A DNA stretch of 33,904 nt. It comes from Kiritimatiellia bacterium (GTDB lineage Bacteria; Verrucomicrobiota; Kiritimatiellia; UBA8416; JABMPJ01). The stretch is from assembly GCA_016783675.1 (NCBI GenBank), contig JADHWE010000025.1, positions 1 through 33,904 of the forward strand. The letters are read 5' to 3'. Each line of letters opens with the position of its first letter. The stretch's first letter is position 1. The notes beneath the pieces were generated by a model. The model did no database searches, had not been told where the DNA came from, and saw only the letters and a list, made by a program, of their open reading frames with translations. Below are positions 1 to 7,965 of the stretch, piece by piece. Both the position numbers and the translations under genes were made by a program.

Positions 1-59
1 TCGGAGAGCTCGCCCTACCCAACCCACGACCAGGTAGGGCGAGCTCTCCGAGCGAGCCG
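1..59. repeat. Palindromic intergenic repeat, class A (cut by window edge)
   Basis: Positions 1-19 (TCGGAGAGCTCGCCCTACC) are the exact reverse complement of 33-51, separated by a 13-nt loop. The right arm continues to about 59 as GCGAGCCG, so the left arm probably began before the window. The same arms and loop length recur at 10499-10565. It lies just downstream of the minus-strand nnr gene and could fold at the 3' end of that transcript, but there is no T-run. Confidence 0.85.
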
Positions 60-62
60 AGA

Positions 63-1619
63 CTACACCACACTCACATCACGAAAGGCGAGTGCGAGCG
101 TCTCGATGACGTCGCCGGCGGTCAGGCTGGGCTGCGCGCTTTGCCATGCGGCCAGGTCGGCGGCGCGCCCGTGCAGGAAGACGGCCACGCGCGCCGCGTC
201 GGCCGGTGCCATGCCCTGGGCCAGGAACCCGGCGAGGAGTCCGGCCAGCACGTCGCCCATCCCGCCCGAGGCCATGCCGGGGTTACCGGTCGGGTTGATC
301 GCTGCACTACCGTCCGGTTCGGCCACGATGGTGCCGTGGCCTTTCAGTGCGACGGTAGCGCCGGTCTGCGCCGCCGCACGTCGGGCCGTCTGCAACCGGT
401 CGGCCTGGACGGTCCCCGTATCGCAGCCCAGAAGACGCGCCATCTCCCCGGGATGCGGGGTCAGCACCAACGGTGCGCGTGCGGTGGACAACAGGCCCGC
501 GTTGTCCGCGTCGGGCAACGCGTCGGCATCGAGCACCAGCGGTACGGTAGCCGCCTCAATCACAGTGCGGCACAAGCCCTGGGCATCCAGTGAGCGGGTA
601 AGACCGGGACCGATGAGAATGGCATCAAAATCGCTCAGTTCGTGCGGCCAGTTGGTCAGCGCTTCGGCGGCAAGCGAACCGTCGACCCGATCGGTGGCGC
701 CATGCACCATGGCTTCCGGCACAAGCGTGGCTACGGTAGCGGCGATGTCGGAGGGGGTCAGAACGGTAACCAGGCCGACCCCGGACCGCACGGCGCTCAT
801 GGCCGCCATCGCGATGGCGCCCGAGAACTCGCGGCTACCGCCAATCAACAGCGCGTGACCGTAGGTGCCCTTGTGTGACGCGCGCGTCCTGCGTGGGGAA
901 AGATGACGCAAATCAGTGGGGGTGATGAGTTCGGTCTCACCGGGCAGCTCCGCAATGTAGTCGGAGGGGATGCCGATATCGACGACCTCGATGTTGCCTA
1001 CGGCATCGGCTGCCTGCAGCGAGACAAGTCCGGTCTTGGGCAGCCCCATCGAGACCGTCAGGTCGGCCCGCACGACCGCTCCTTCCGCCGCGCCCGTATC
1101 GCTGTTGAGACCGGAGGGAACGTCAATCGCAATGACCGGTCGGTGGATGCCAAGCTGGTTGACCAATGCAATTGCTTCGTCGGCTGCCCCACGCGGCGCT
1201 CCGCTGATCCCGGTGCCGAGGATGCCTTCGACAACCAACTCGCGATCGGCATCGACATTGTCGGGAGGCAGCCCTCCGGCGTGTGCCGGCGACACCGGGT
1301 GCACGCCGGCTTCGAGCATACGTTCAAAATGGATCAGGGCATCGCCCTGGAGGTCGTCGCGGTTCGCGGCGAGTATGAGCTGTACCGTCAGGCCCATCTC
1401 GTGCAGGCAGCGGGCCACCACGAACGCATCGCCGCCGTTGTTGCCCTTGCCGGCCACGCACCGCACACATCCCAGGCGTCCGGTGAGTCCGGCCAAGCGG
1501 AGTACCGCGGCGGCTACGCCCCGCCCGGCGCGCTCCATCAGGACCTCACCCGGTGTCCCGAACTCCTCAATCGTGCGCCGGTCCAGCTCGCGCATCTGTG
1601 TGGAAGTCACCAGTTTCAT
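63..1619 (-). CDS. nnr: Bifunctional NAD(P)H-hydrate repair enzyme (epimerase + ADP-dependent dehydratase)
   Basis: A 518-residue cytosolic fusion repairing damaged nicotinamide cofactors. The N-terminal YjeF_N epimerase half (about 1-225) interconverts R- and S-NAD(P)H hydrate; it shows GKGNNGGDA near 58-65 and DVPSGLNSDTG near 166-176. The C-terminal ribokinase-like half (about 235-515) dehydrates the S form using ADP; it shows HKGTYGHALLIGGS near 249-262, TPHPGEM near 388-393, and the glycine-rich NPTGNPGMASGGMGDVLAG near 442-460 with the catalytic Asp. Length matches the E. coli bifunctional enzyme. It is the third gene of a pdxJ-acpS-nnr run. The 110-nt gap to acpS holds a long hairpin (1656-1710), so coupling to the upstream genes may be partial. 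Older names are yjeF or nnrD/nnrE. Confidence 0.95.
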   Translation of the reverse strand: MKLVTSTQMRELDRRTIEEFGTPGEVLMERAGRGVAAAVLRLAGLTGRLGCVRCVAGKGNNGGDAFVVARCLHEMGLTVQLILAANRDDLQGDALIHFERMLEAGVHPVSPAHAGGLPPDNVDADRELVVEGILGTGISGAPRGAADEAIALVNQLGIHRPVIAIDVPSGLNSDTGAAEGAVVRADLTVSMGLPKTGLVSLQAADAVGNIEVVDIGIPSDYIAELPGETELITPTDLRHLSPRRTRASHKGTYGHALLIGGSREFSGAIAMAAMSAVRSGVGLVTVLTPSDIAATVATLVPEAMVHGATDRVDGSLAAEALTNWPHELSDFDAILIGPGLTRSLDAQGLCRTVIEAATVPLVLDADALPDADNAGLLSTARAPLVLTPHPGEMARLLGCDTGTVQADRLQTARRAAAQTGATVALKGHGTIVAEPDGSAAINPTGNPGMASGGMGDVLAGLLAGFLAQGMAPADAARVAVFLHGRAADLAAWQSAQPSLTAGDVIETLALAFRDVSVV

Positions 1620-1655
1620 GACCTGTCCCCCCCTCTGGCTGAGTCCCTATTATTC

Positions 1656-1710
1656 ACATGGATTCACAGGATGGGAAAGATGAGGGAAAAACAATCCTGT
1701 ATATCCATGT
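1656..1710. repeat. Inverted repeat / hairpin between acpS and nnr
   Basis: Arms 1656-1672 (ACATGGATTCACAGGAT) and 1694-1710 pair at 15 of 17 positions across a 21-nt loop. It lies between the acpS stop and the nnr start, so it could attenuate readthrough into nnr or be a regulator site. No clear T-run follows on the minus strand. Confidence 0.7.
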
Positions 1711-1729
1711 TTTGATTCTCCGTTTCCGG

Positions 1730-2116
1730 CTAAGTCCCAATCAGCAACGCATGGGCAACCGCATAGTTGCGGGTGTGGGACAAGCTGATGAGGACCTCGC
1801 GGATCTTCCGTTCTGATATCATCTGGGCTACGGCGGGGCCGAAGCGGACCGACGGGGCGCCGGTCTCTTCGTTGCGCACCACTTCCATGTCGAGCCAGCC
1901 GATGTGGGGTCCAATACCCGTTCCGATGGCCTTGGTCACCGCCTCCTTGACGGCAAACCGGGCGGCATAGTGGCTGGGTGGATCCGCCTTGCTGTTACAG
2001 TAGGCCTGTTCGGCGGGATGAAAGACGCGATTCTTGAAACGGCCGTCCCAACGCGCGAGCGTCTCGCGCATGCGATCGTTCTCAACCAAGTCGATGCCTG
2101 TACCCAGCACTTCCAC
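1730..2116 (-). CDS. acpS: Holo-[acyl-carrier-protein] synthase
   Basis: A 128-residue 4'-phosphopantetheinyl transferase of the AcpS family. It moves phosphopantetheine from CoA onto the serine of apo-acyl carrier protein, activating it for fatty acid synthesis. The N-terminal GTGIDLVENDR carries the Mg-binding Asp9, and RFAVKEAVTKAIGTG carries the second ligand, Glu58; both family hallmarks are intact. The start is GTG at 2116, two nucleotides after the pdxJ stop, with its ribosome-binding site (GGAGGGAAGG) inside the end of pdxJ. That spacing suggests translational coupling. pdxJ-acpS linkage is well known in other bacteria. Confidence 0.96.
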   Translation of the reverse strand: MEVLGTGIDLVENDRMRETLARWDGRFKNRVFHPAEQAYCNSKADPPSHYAARFAVKEAVTKAIGTGIGPHIGWLDMEVVRNEETGAPSVRFGPAVAQMISERKIREVLISLSHTRNYAVAHALLIGT

Positions 2117-2118
2117 GG

Positions 2119-2862
2119 CTACACCTTCCCTCCGGCGTAGGGCGCCATCGCATCGAGCATGGCTTGGACGGCGGCCGACATCCCGACCATCACGGCATGC
2201 GAGACGATGCTGTGGCCGATATTGAGTGTGTCCATAAAGGGAACATCAAAGATGCCGGATACGTTTCCGATAGTGAGGCCGTGGCCGGCATTCACCTGGA
2301 TGCCCAACTCGTGTGCCAGGCCTGCGCCCTTAACCAGCCGCTCCAGCTCGGGGCCGCGATTCTCGGGGGGCAGATCGCAGAAGGTGCCGGTGTGCAGTTC
2401 GATGCAGGGCGCGCCGAGCGTGGCGGTGGCCCGGATCTGTTCGGGGTCGGGATCGATGAACATGCTGACCATGATGTCGGCTTCCTTCATGCGTCGCACC
2501 GGTTCGAGCAGGGCGTCTATGTTGCCGGCAACATCCAGCCCGCCTTCCGTGGTAAGCTCCTCGCGCTTTTCGGGCACGAGACAGACCTCCTCGGGCAGTA
2601 CGTCGAGGGCAATCCCGACAATCTCGGGGTGGTTCGCCATCTCCAGGTTGAGACGGGTGGCGATCTGTTTGCGTACGGCATAGACGTCGGCATCCTGAAT
2701 GTGCCGACGATCTTCGCGCAGGTGGATGGTGATGCCGTGGGCGCCGGCGGCTTCGCAGGCCAGGGCCGCCTCAACCACGCTCGGGTAGTCGGTCCCGCGC
2801 GCCTGCCGCAGGGTCGCGACATGATCCACGTTCACACCCAGTTTCAATGTTGTATTGATCAT
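2119..2862 (-). CDS. pdxJ: Pyridoxine 5'-phosphate synthase
   Basis: A 247-residue TIM-barrel enzyme of the DXP-dependent vitamin B6 pathway, condensing 3-amino-2-oxopropyl phosphate with 1-deoxyxylulose 5-phosphate to give PNP. The N-terminal GVNVDHVATLRQARG, with Asn11, Asp13, His14 and Arg19, and ITIHLREDRRHI, with His47, Arg49, Glu50 and Asp51, are the diagnostic phosphate and catalytic motifs. INAGHGL appears in variant form as VNAGHGLT. It is the first gene of pdxJ-acpS(-nnr). The ATG is preceded by AGGA about 7 nt upstream. SerC, another enzyme this pathway needs, is encoded elsewhere in the window at 24390-25466. Confidence 0.97.
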   Translation of the reverse strand: MINTTLKLGVNVDHVATLRQARGTDYPSVVEAALACEAAGAHGITIHLREDRRHIQDADVYAVRKQIATRLNLEMANHPEIVGIALDVLPEEVCLVPEKREELTTEGGLDVAGNIDALLEPVRRMKEADIMVSMFIDPDPEQIRATATLGAPCIELHTGTFCDLPPENRGPELERLVKGAGLAHELGIQVNAGHGLTIGNVSGIFDVPFMDTLNIGHSIVSHAVMVGMSAAVQAMLDAMAPYAGGKV

Positions 2863-2894
2863 GGTTCTATCCTGCCTAAACCACGTTAGGTTTT

Positions 2895-2979
2895 CGGTGG
2901 ACGATAGCGGGCGACGATAGCGGTGGACGAGATTGGACGGAGTCCGCCTCGTATTCCGTTCTCGTCGCCGTTCTCGTCA
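2895..2979. repeat. Short tandem repeats upstream of pdxJ
   Basis: Three 13-nt units of the type CGGTGGACGATAG lie at 2895-2907, 2908-2920 and 2921-2933, with a few mismatches. Two 12-nt units CCGTTCTCGTCG/A lie at 2956-2967 and 2968-2979. They occupy the 148-bp gap between the methyltransferase stop and the pdxJ start, where the pdxJ promoter must lie. I see no convincing -35/-10 pair there. Confidence 0.7.
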
Positions 2980-3010
2980 ACCGATTCAGTGGTTGATTCT
3001 CTTCCTATCC

Positions 3011-4129
3011 TTAATCGATGTCGTATACAAGAAAAACGCAGTCAATATCACCGTTGGATAGGCGCCTCCTGTACTGGGGCGTAGCCGAAAGCTCGCGCTC
3101 GTAGTCGGGCGATCCCGCCAGCAGGCAGACGCGCCAGCCGTGCAGGCGGCTGAATATGGCGGTGACCTCGCGGCAGAAGGTGGGCGATTTTTCGAGGCGC
3201 ACGCCGTAAGGGGGATTCGTGACGATAATGTGGGCGGCCTGGTCGCCCTGCATCTCCCGCACATCGCGCTCTTTGAAGGCAAGCTTCACGCCGGCTGCGC
3301 GCGCATTGGCGCGGGCCATGTCGAGTACGTTCGGATCGTTGTCGGCGGCGATGATACGCGGCACCTGGCCGGACACGGCCGCACGCAGCTCGCCGCGCAT
3401 GGTCCGCAGCGCTTCGTCGTCGTCGGCCCCAAAGCCGGCCCAGCGTTCGAAGCCGAACTGCTTGCGCGTGAGGCCGGGTGCCATGTTGCGTGCCCACATG
3501 GCCGCTTCGATGGCGATCGTACCCGAGCCGCACATCGGATCGACCAGTGTGCTGCTGCGGTCCCACCTTGACATACGGAGCATGGCGGCGGCGAGGGTCT
3601 CCCGGAGCGGCGCATCGCCGGTCTCCTTGCGGTAACCCCGGCGGTGCAGCGGCTCACCAGAGAGGTCGAGGTAGAGTGTGGCCTTGTTGTTGGCGAGATA
3701 GAGAAAGACACGAATATCCGGGTCTTCGCGGTCAACCGACGGACGACGCCCGGTTCGCGCGCGCACCTGGTCGACGATAGCGTCTTTCACCTTCAGTCCC
3801 GCGAAGCCACTGTGCGTGATGGTGCTGGCGATGCAGACCGCGCTGACCGAAAGGGTGTGGTTGGGCGTCAGGTAGGCTGACCAGTCGATCGTCTGTACAC
3901 CATCGAAGAGCGCTTGCTCTGAGGGGCAGGGGAAGCGCCCCAGCAGGAGTTGGATGCGCTGGGCGATCCGACTCTCCAGGCAAGCGCGCCATCCTTCTGA
4001 TGGCTCACCGCGAAATGGGACGCCCCCGCGATTCAGCCGTACACTGGCAAATCCCAACTCCCGCAACTCTTCACAGAGCGCCTTTTCGGTACCCGGGATC
4101 GCCGCCGCATAGAACTCCAACATTTCCAT
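3011..4129 (-). CDS. THUMP-domain class I SAM-dependent RNA methyltransferase (RlmL-N/YpsC-like)
   Basis: A cytosolic methyltransferase, probably making m2G in 23S rRNA. The N-terminal ferredoxin-like/THUMP region recognises RNA (FYAAAIPGTEKALCEELRELG, then SGFAGLKVKDAIVDQVR). A Rossmann domain follows with VDPMCGSGTIAIEAA for SAM and the catalytic IVTNPPYGVRL, typical of N2-guanine methyltransferases. An open frame continues upstream to a TTG at 4231, but homology-like sequence starts at MEMLEFYAAAIPG, so I place the start at the ATG ending at 4129, giving 372 residues; another ATG at 4201 is possible. No candidate has a strong ribosome-binding site. It is transcribed divergently from the YfgM-like gene. 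The exact target nucleotide cannot be told from sequence. Confidence 0.88.
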   Translation of the reverse strand: MEMLEFYAAAIPGTEKALCEELRELGFASVRLNRGGVPFRGEPSEGWRACLESRIAQRIQLLLGRFPCPSEQALFDGVQTIDWSAYLTPNHTLSVSAVCIASTITHSGFAGLKVKDAIVDQVRARTGRRPSVDREDPDIRVFLYLANNKATLYLDLSGEPLHRRGYRKETGDAPLRETLAAAMLRMSRWDRSSTLVDPMCGSGTIAIEAAMWARNMAPGLTRKQFGFERWAGFGADDDEALRTMRGELRAAVSGQVPRIIAADNDPNVLDMARANARAAGVKLAFKERDVREMQGDQAAHIIVTNPPYGVRLEKSPTFCREVTAIFSRLHGWRVCLLAGSPDYERELSATPQYRRRLSNGDIDCVFLVYDID

Positions 4130-4267
4130 AGCGCCCGCACCGTAGCATGTACGTCGAAAGGCGTCCAATCCCGTCGTGTTCGTCGTGCTGTTCGATTGCA
4201 TGCTTGATTCGGAGGCGCGAAACGGGTTCAATGGTGGGCCTTTTGCATTTTAAGACAGGATGGCCAC

Positions 4268-5080
4268 ATGAACATGGAAGCAGAGCACCACGCAGAGCAC
4301 CACGCAGAGCACCACGCAGAGCACCACGCAGAGCACCACGCAGAGCATCTCGAAGGCGGGATACCTGAACTGGAACAGTTAAAGACGTTCTGGGCCGAAC
4401 AGGGAACGAAGATCACGATTGTGGCGGCCGTGATTGCCGTGGTCGTGTTCGGCTCCAACATGTACCGGTCGCACAAGCGGCGCGCCGTCGCCGACGCGTC
4501 GGCCCAGCTTGCGGCCGTGCGTTCGACACAGGACCTGGAAGCGATCGTGGCCGACTACGGTTCAACGCCTTCTGCGCCCCTGGCGTTGCTGCAGCTTGGC
4601 AAGGCGGCCTATGACATGGGCAACTACAACGGTGCCATGACGCACTACGAGAACTTCACCGGTCGCTATGCCGATCACGAGCTGGCCAGCGTGGCCGAAG
4701 TGGGACTGATTCACTGTCGCGAAGCACGCGGTGAGCTGCAGGCGGCCGAGGCGGCCTTCAAGGCGTTCGCGGCAGTCGACCCGAAGCACTTCCTGGCGGC
4801 CACGGCATTGATGGGACAGGCGCGCTGCCTGGAGCAGCTTGGCCGTTTTGATGACGCCCGCATCGTGTACGAAGACATGGTGGCTTCACGTGGCGACAGC
4901 ATATGGGGCGACCGGGCAACCGAACAGCTCGAGACGCTGGAAGATAGGATTGAAACCTACAACAACCCGCCGGCTGCCGCCGCTCCCGTCATGCCGGAAT
5001 TGGCGCTGCCGGATTCACTGGGTGCACCCGCGACCAGCTATGAGCCGATTACGATCCCGGCTGGGGGAAGTGAGCAGTAA
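4268..5080 (+). CDS. YfgM-like single-pass membrane protein with TPR repeats and His/Glu-rich N-terminus
   Basis: A 270-residue protein. Residues 5-27 consist of AEHH units (six 12-bp DNA repeats). There is one membrane anchor at about 47-66 (GTKITIVAAVIAVVVFGSNMY), then a periplasmic region of TPR-like helical pairs (about 75-240) and a proline-rich end. LEQLKTFWAEQGTKI before the anchor resembles the Tpr_21/YfgM family, whose E. coli member is an accessory of the SecYEG translocon and chaperone network. The His-rich cytosolic tail is not a feature of that family and could bind metal. AGGA lies upstream of the ATG. The stop codon falls inside a heptamer array shared with the end of convergent tatA. 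Family placement is moderately sure; function is inferred. Confidence 0.75.
   Translation: MNMEAEHHAEHHAEHHAEHHAEHHAEHLEGGIPELEQLKTFWAEQGTKITIVAAVIAVVVFGSNMYRSHKRRAVADASAQLAAVRSTQDLEAIVADYGSTPSAPLALLQLGKAAYDMGNYNGAMTHYENFTGRYADHELASVAEVGLIHCREARGELQAAEAAFKAFAAVDPKHFLAATALMGQARCLEQLGRFDDARIVYEDMVASRGDSIWGDRATEQLETLEDRIETYNNPPAAAAPVMPELALPDSLGAPATSYEPITIPAGGSEQ
4280..4351 (+). repeat. 12-bp coding tandem repeat (AEHH)n
   Basis: Five exact copies of GCAGAGCACCAC at 4280-4339 are followed by one degenerate copy at 4340-4351. They keep the reading frame and encode Ala-Glu-His-His. Exact DNA identity, not just protein identity, suggests recent slippage expansion and likely copy-number variation between strains. 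Confidence 0.97.
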
Positions 5081-5094
5081 GCAGTGAGCAGTGG
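5067..5094 (+). repeat. Heptamer array at the yfgM-like/tatA junction
   Basis: Four contiguous 7-nt units of consensus GCAGTRA (first unit GAAGTGA, last GCAGTGG) follow one another in strict register. The stop codon of the upstream gene (5078-5080) lies inside the second unit, and the tatA stop begins at 5095, immediately after the last unit. Confidence 0.85.
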
Positions 5095-5313
5095 TTACTG
5101 CTTGCCCTCTGTCTCTTCTGAACTCTCCTCCGTGGAGAGGGTGTCTTCCAGCTCTTTCTTCCCTTCCGCTTTGCCTTTCTTGAATTCACTTAGGCTGCGG
5201 CCCAGCGAACGGGCTAGGTCGGGCAGGCGTTTGGCCCCAAAAAGCAGAAGGATCACGACAAGAATGACTAGAATTTCAACAGGGCCAGGGGTGCCAGAAA
5301 AGAAAGCGATCAT
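5095..5313 (-). CDS. tatA: Sec-independent protein translocase subunit TatA/E
   Basis: A 72-residue Tat pore-forming subunit. It has a single hydrophobic helix at about 12-26 ([15 protein letters not shown]), the conserved [14 protein letters not shown] hinge and amphipathic helix (about 25-38), and a charged, Glu/Lys-rich tail. An open frame extends upstream to 5406, but the ATG at 5311-5313 has an excellent AAGGAG 8-9 nt upstream and gives the usual family length, so that start is chosen. No tatB or tatC is present in the window, so the partner genes lie elsewhere. The gene is isolated, with a long inverted repeat upstream (5393-5510) and a heptamer array right after its stop. Confidence 0.95.
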   Translation of the reverse strand: MIAFFSGTPGPVEILVILVVILLLFGAKRLPDLARSLGRSLSEFKKGKAEGKKELEDTLSTEESSEETEGKQ

Positions 5314-5392
5314 GTTCAGGTCTCCTTTGACGTAACGGTATGCTGATAGTGCCAGTATTCGTGCTGTGACGCAAGCTCCGGAAGACGTGTTA

Positions 5393-5510
5393 ACCACGAA
5401 GATCACGAAGGATACGCTGACGCGTGTAGCCGAACGCAGTGATCTGCCAACAAACGGCGTCTTGCTGGATGCGCCAGCATGCCCTTTCTAATCTTCGTGT
5501 CCTTCGTGGT
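5393..5510. repeat. Long-spaced inverted repeat between smpB and tatA
   Basis: Arms 5393-5410 (ACCACGAAGATCACGAAG) and 5493-5510 (CTTCGTGTCCTTCGTGGT) pair at 16 of 18 positions. The 82-nt interior holds a smaller GCTGG/CCAGC hairpin. It fills the gap downstream of smpB and upstream of tatA, and may act as the 3' end structure of the rpoZ-smpB transcript. Confidence 0.75.
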
Positions 5511-5520
5511 CGATTCCAGA

Positions 5521-5970
5521 TCACCTCTGCCGCATGGCGCGCGCGGCTTCACGGTCGGCGGTGCGGCGCTTGATGGTTTCGCGTTTGTCGTGGGCCTGTT
5601 TGCCGCGGCAGACGCCGATCTCTACCTTGACCCGGCCGCGGCGGAAATTCATGGCCAGTGGTACCAGGGCGAGACCTTTCTGCTCGGCCTGGGCCTGGAG
5701 TTTATGGATCTCCTGCTTGTGCAGCAGGAGACGGCGTGGACGTTCGGGGTCGTGGTTGAACTGGTTGCCGTGATCGTAAGGCGAGATGTTCAACCCCAAC
5801 AGCCAGGCCTCGCCCTTCTCGACGCGGGCGTAGGCGCCGATCATGCTGACGTGGCCGAGACGGATGGATTTCACCTCCGTCCCGCGCAATTCGATGCCGG
5901 CCTCAACGCGTTCGAGTACATGGTAGTCCCGCAGGGCCCGTCGGTTGACGGTGATTTGGCGGGACGACAC
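5521..5970 (-). CDS. smpB: SsrA-binding protein SmpB
   Basis: A 149-residue partner of tmRNA in rescue of stalled ribosomes. Hallmarks are NRRALRDYHVLERVEAGIELRGTEVKSIR at the N-terminus (OB-fold entry), ARVEKGEAWLLGLNISPY, HDPERPRRLLLHKQEI, and a basic C-terminal tail (KRETIKRRTADREAARAMRQR) that enters the decoding centre. Length is typical. The start is GTG at 5970, three nucleotides after the rpoZ stop, so rpoZ and smpB are almost certainly cotranscribed. The tmRNA gene itself is not seen in this window. Confidence 0.96.
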   Translation of the reverse strand: MSSRQITVNRRALRDYHVLERVEAGIELRGTEVKSIRLGHVSMIGAYARVEKGEAWLLGLNISPYDHGNQFNHDPERPRRLLLHKQEIHKLQAQAEQKGLALVPLAMNFRRGRVKVEIGVCRGKQAHDKRETIKRRTADREAARAMRQR

Positions 5971-5973
5971 GGT

Positions 5974-6186
5974 TTAGTCCTCGGCGGAGAAATCCAGCTC
6001 GGCGATAATCTTGCCCTGGGCGATCTCACGGAGGGCGGTATCGACCCTGTCCTCGTTAGGATCTTCGGGGCGTACGTAAGGCCGGAAACCGGCATTGAGC
6101 TGGCGTACGCGTTTCGACACCATGTTGATCAGAACGGGTATGCTGGTCACCCGGTCTTTGGCTTGTTCAAGCAGTTCTGTGTTCAA
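5974..6186 (-). CDS. rpoZ: DNA-directed RNA polymerase omega subunit
   Basis: A 70-residue omega-like protein that helps assemble and stabilise the beta' subunit. Its beginning, NTELLEQAKDRVTSIPVLINMVSKRVRQL, matches the conserved omega N-terminal helices. It continues with RPYVRPEDPNEDRVDTALREIAQGKI, matching the family pattern of a short basic middle followed by A-L-x-E-I-A-x-G-K-I. A longer frame starts at 6246, but that would run through the groEL terminator hairpin. I choose the TTG ending at 6186 because GGAGGG sits 7 nt upstream. Transcription continues into smpB. Its own promoter must lie in the short region at or just after the terminator. Confidence 0.88.
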   Translation of the reverse strand: MNTELLEQAKDRVTSIPVLINMVSKRVRQLNAGFRPYVRPEDPNEDRVDTALREIAQGKIIAELDFSAED

Positions 6187-6205
6187 AAAGTCACCCTCCA
6201 CTGAG

Positions 6206-6242
6206 AAAAAAATGAACGGGGCGCATTGTATGCGCCCCGTTC
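6206..6242 (-). terminator. Rho-independent terminator after groEL
   Basis: A perfect 12-bp stem (GAACGGGGCGCA, 6214-6225, paired with 6231-6242) around a 5-nt loop. On the minus strand it is followed within one base by a run of seven T (6206-6212). It starts 26 nt past the groEL stop and overlaps the open frame upstream of rpoZ. Confidence 0.95.
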
Positions 6243-6267
6243 TCATAGGTCAAACGACAAAAGCGAC

Positions 6268-7926
6268 TTACATCATGCCGCCCATGCCACCCATACCACC
6301 CATGCCGCCCATGTCAGGGGCGCCACCACCGGCCATAGGCTTCGGATCTTCCGGAAGCTCCGTGACCATGCATTCGGTCGTGAGGAGCAGGCCGGAGATG
6401 CTGGCCGCGTTCTGCAGGGCCGAGCGGGTCACCTTGGCCGGATCCAGCACGCCGGCTGCGATCATGTCGGTGTACTCACCGGTAGCCACGTTGAAGCCCT
6501 TCGTGCCTCTGGCCTTCTTGACTTCCTGGACTACCAGGGCGCCTTCCATGCCGGCATTGGCCACGAGCTGACGCAGCGGGGCCTCCATGGACGTACGGAT
6601 GATCTGCACGCCCACGGCCTCGTCGCCGGATGCCTCGACCTTGTCGATTTCCTTCTGGGCACGCAGCAGTGCAACACCGCCACCGGCCACAACACCCTCT
6701 TCAACGGCAGCACGCGTGGCGTGCAGGGCGTCCTCGACGCGGGCCTTCTTTTCCTTCATCTCGGTCTCGGTCGCCGCACCAACGTTGATGACAGCCACAC
6801 CACCGGCCAGCTTCGCCAGGCGCTCCTGGAGCTTCTCGCGGTCGTAGTCCGAGGTGGTCTCTTCGATCTGACGCTTGATCTGCGTGACGCGACCCTGGAT
6901 ATCAGAGGTCTTGCCCGCGCCTTCGACGATCGTGGTGTTTTCCTTGTCGATCGTGATGCGCTTCGCGCCACCGAGGTCGTCCAATGTGACGTTCTCGAGC
7001 TTGATGCCGAGATCCTCGGTCAGGCAGCGCCCGCCGGTCAGGATCGCGATATCTTCGAGCATGGCCTTGCGACGGTCGCCAAAGCCGGGGGCCTTGACAG
7101 CGCAGCACTGCAGCGTTCCGCGCAGGCGGTTCACCACGAGCGTGGCCAGGGCCTCGCCCTCGACGTCCTCGGCGATGATCATGAGCGGCTTACCGCTCTT
7201 GGCCACCGTCTGGAGCAGCGGGAGCAGATCCTGCAGGTTCGAGATCTTCTTCTCGTGGATCAGGATCAGCGCGTCCTCAAGGATCGCATCCATGCTGTCG
7301 GCGTTTGTGACGAAGTACGGCGAGAGGTAGCCCTTATCGAACTGCATGCCCTCGACCACGTCCAGGGTCGTCTCGATCGTCTTGGCCTCTTCGACCGTGA
7401 TCGTGCCGTCTTTGCCCACCTTGTCCATCGCGTCGGCGATGATGTCACCAATCATGGTGTCGCCGTTGGCGGAGATGGTCGCCACCTGGGCGATCTCGGT
7501 GTGCTCCTTGACCTTCTTGGCCTGCTTGGCGATACCGGCGACGACGGCCGCGGTGGCCTGGTCGATGCCGCGCTTGAGGCTCATCGGGTTGGCGCCCGCA
7601 GTAACGTTCTTCAGGCCTTCGCGATAGATCGCCTCGGCCAGGAGCGTTGCAGTCGTGGTGCCGTCACCGGCGATGTCGCTGGTCTTGCTCGCCACTTCGC
7701 GCACCATCTGGGCGCCCATGTTCTCGAACTTATCGGGAAGCTCGATTTCCTTCGCGACCGTGACACCGTCCTTGGTGATGGTCGGGGAGCCGAAGCTCTT
7801 ATCAAGGATCACGTTGCGGCCGCAGGGACCGAGCGTGGTCTTCACAGCCTTGCTCAACTTCTCGACACCGGCCAGGATCGCCTGGCGGGCATCGCCTTCA
7901 TACTTCATCTGTTTTCCACTAGCCAT
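6268..7926 (-). CDS. groEL: Chaperonin GroEL (60 kDa, Cpn60)
   Basis: A 552-residue ATP-dependent folding chamber subunit forming double heptameric rings. Diagnostic motifs: [31 protein letters not shown] near the N-terminus (TLGP nucleotide loop, Cys where many have Lys/Arg), [86 protein letters not shown], and a C-terminal GGM tail. Several mid-chain cysteines are present. It is preceded by groES with a 39-nt gap, has AGGAG 8 nt before its ATG, and is followed by a strong terminator. It is the last gene of a dnaK-groES-groEL run. Confidence 0.99.
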   Translation of the reverse strand: MASGKQMKYEGDARQAILAGVEKLSKAVKTTLGPCGRNVILDKSFGSPTITKDGVTVAKEIELPDKFENMGAQMVREVASKTSDIAGDGTTTATLLAEAIYREGLKNVTAGANPMSLKRGIDQATAAVVAGIAKQAKKVKEHTEIAQVATISANGDTMIGDIIADAMDKVGKDGTITVEEAKTIETTLDVVEGMQFDKGYLSPYFVTNADSMDAILEDALILIHEKKISNLQDLLPLLQTVAKSGKPLMIIAEDVEGEALATLVVNRLRGTLQCCAVKAPGFGDRRKAMLEDIAILTGGRCLTEDLGIKLENVTLDDLGGAKRITIDKENTTIVEGAGKTSDIQGRVTQIKRQIEETTSDYDREKLQERLAKLAGGVAVINVGAATETEMKEKKARVEDALHATRAAVEEGVVAGGGVALLRAQKEIDKVEASGDEAVGVQIIRTSMEAPLRQLVANAGMEGALVVQEVKKARGTKGFNVATGEYTDMIAAGVLDPAKVTRSALQNAASISGLLLTTECMVTELPEDPKPMAGGGAPDMGGMGGMGGMGGMM

Positions 7927-7965
7927 TACATAAACTCCTGTATAGCTCAGTTAATAAAAGAAACG

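Noticed and set aside
903..1715. 270-residue plus-strand frame opposite nnr
   Set aside because: It is antisense to a clearly recognised gene, with no family motif or ribosome-binding site.
2164..2889. 241-residue plus-strand frame opposite pdxJ
   Set aside because: Antisense shadow of a confident pdxJ gene.
4280..4351. CRISPR-like array
   Set aside because: The 12-bp repeats have no spacers and encode protein in frame.
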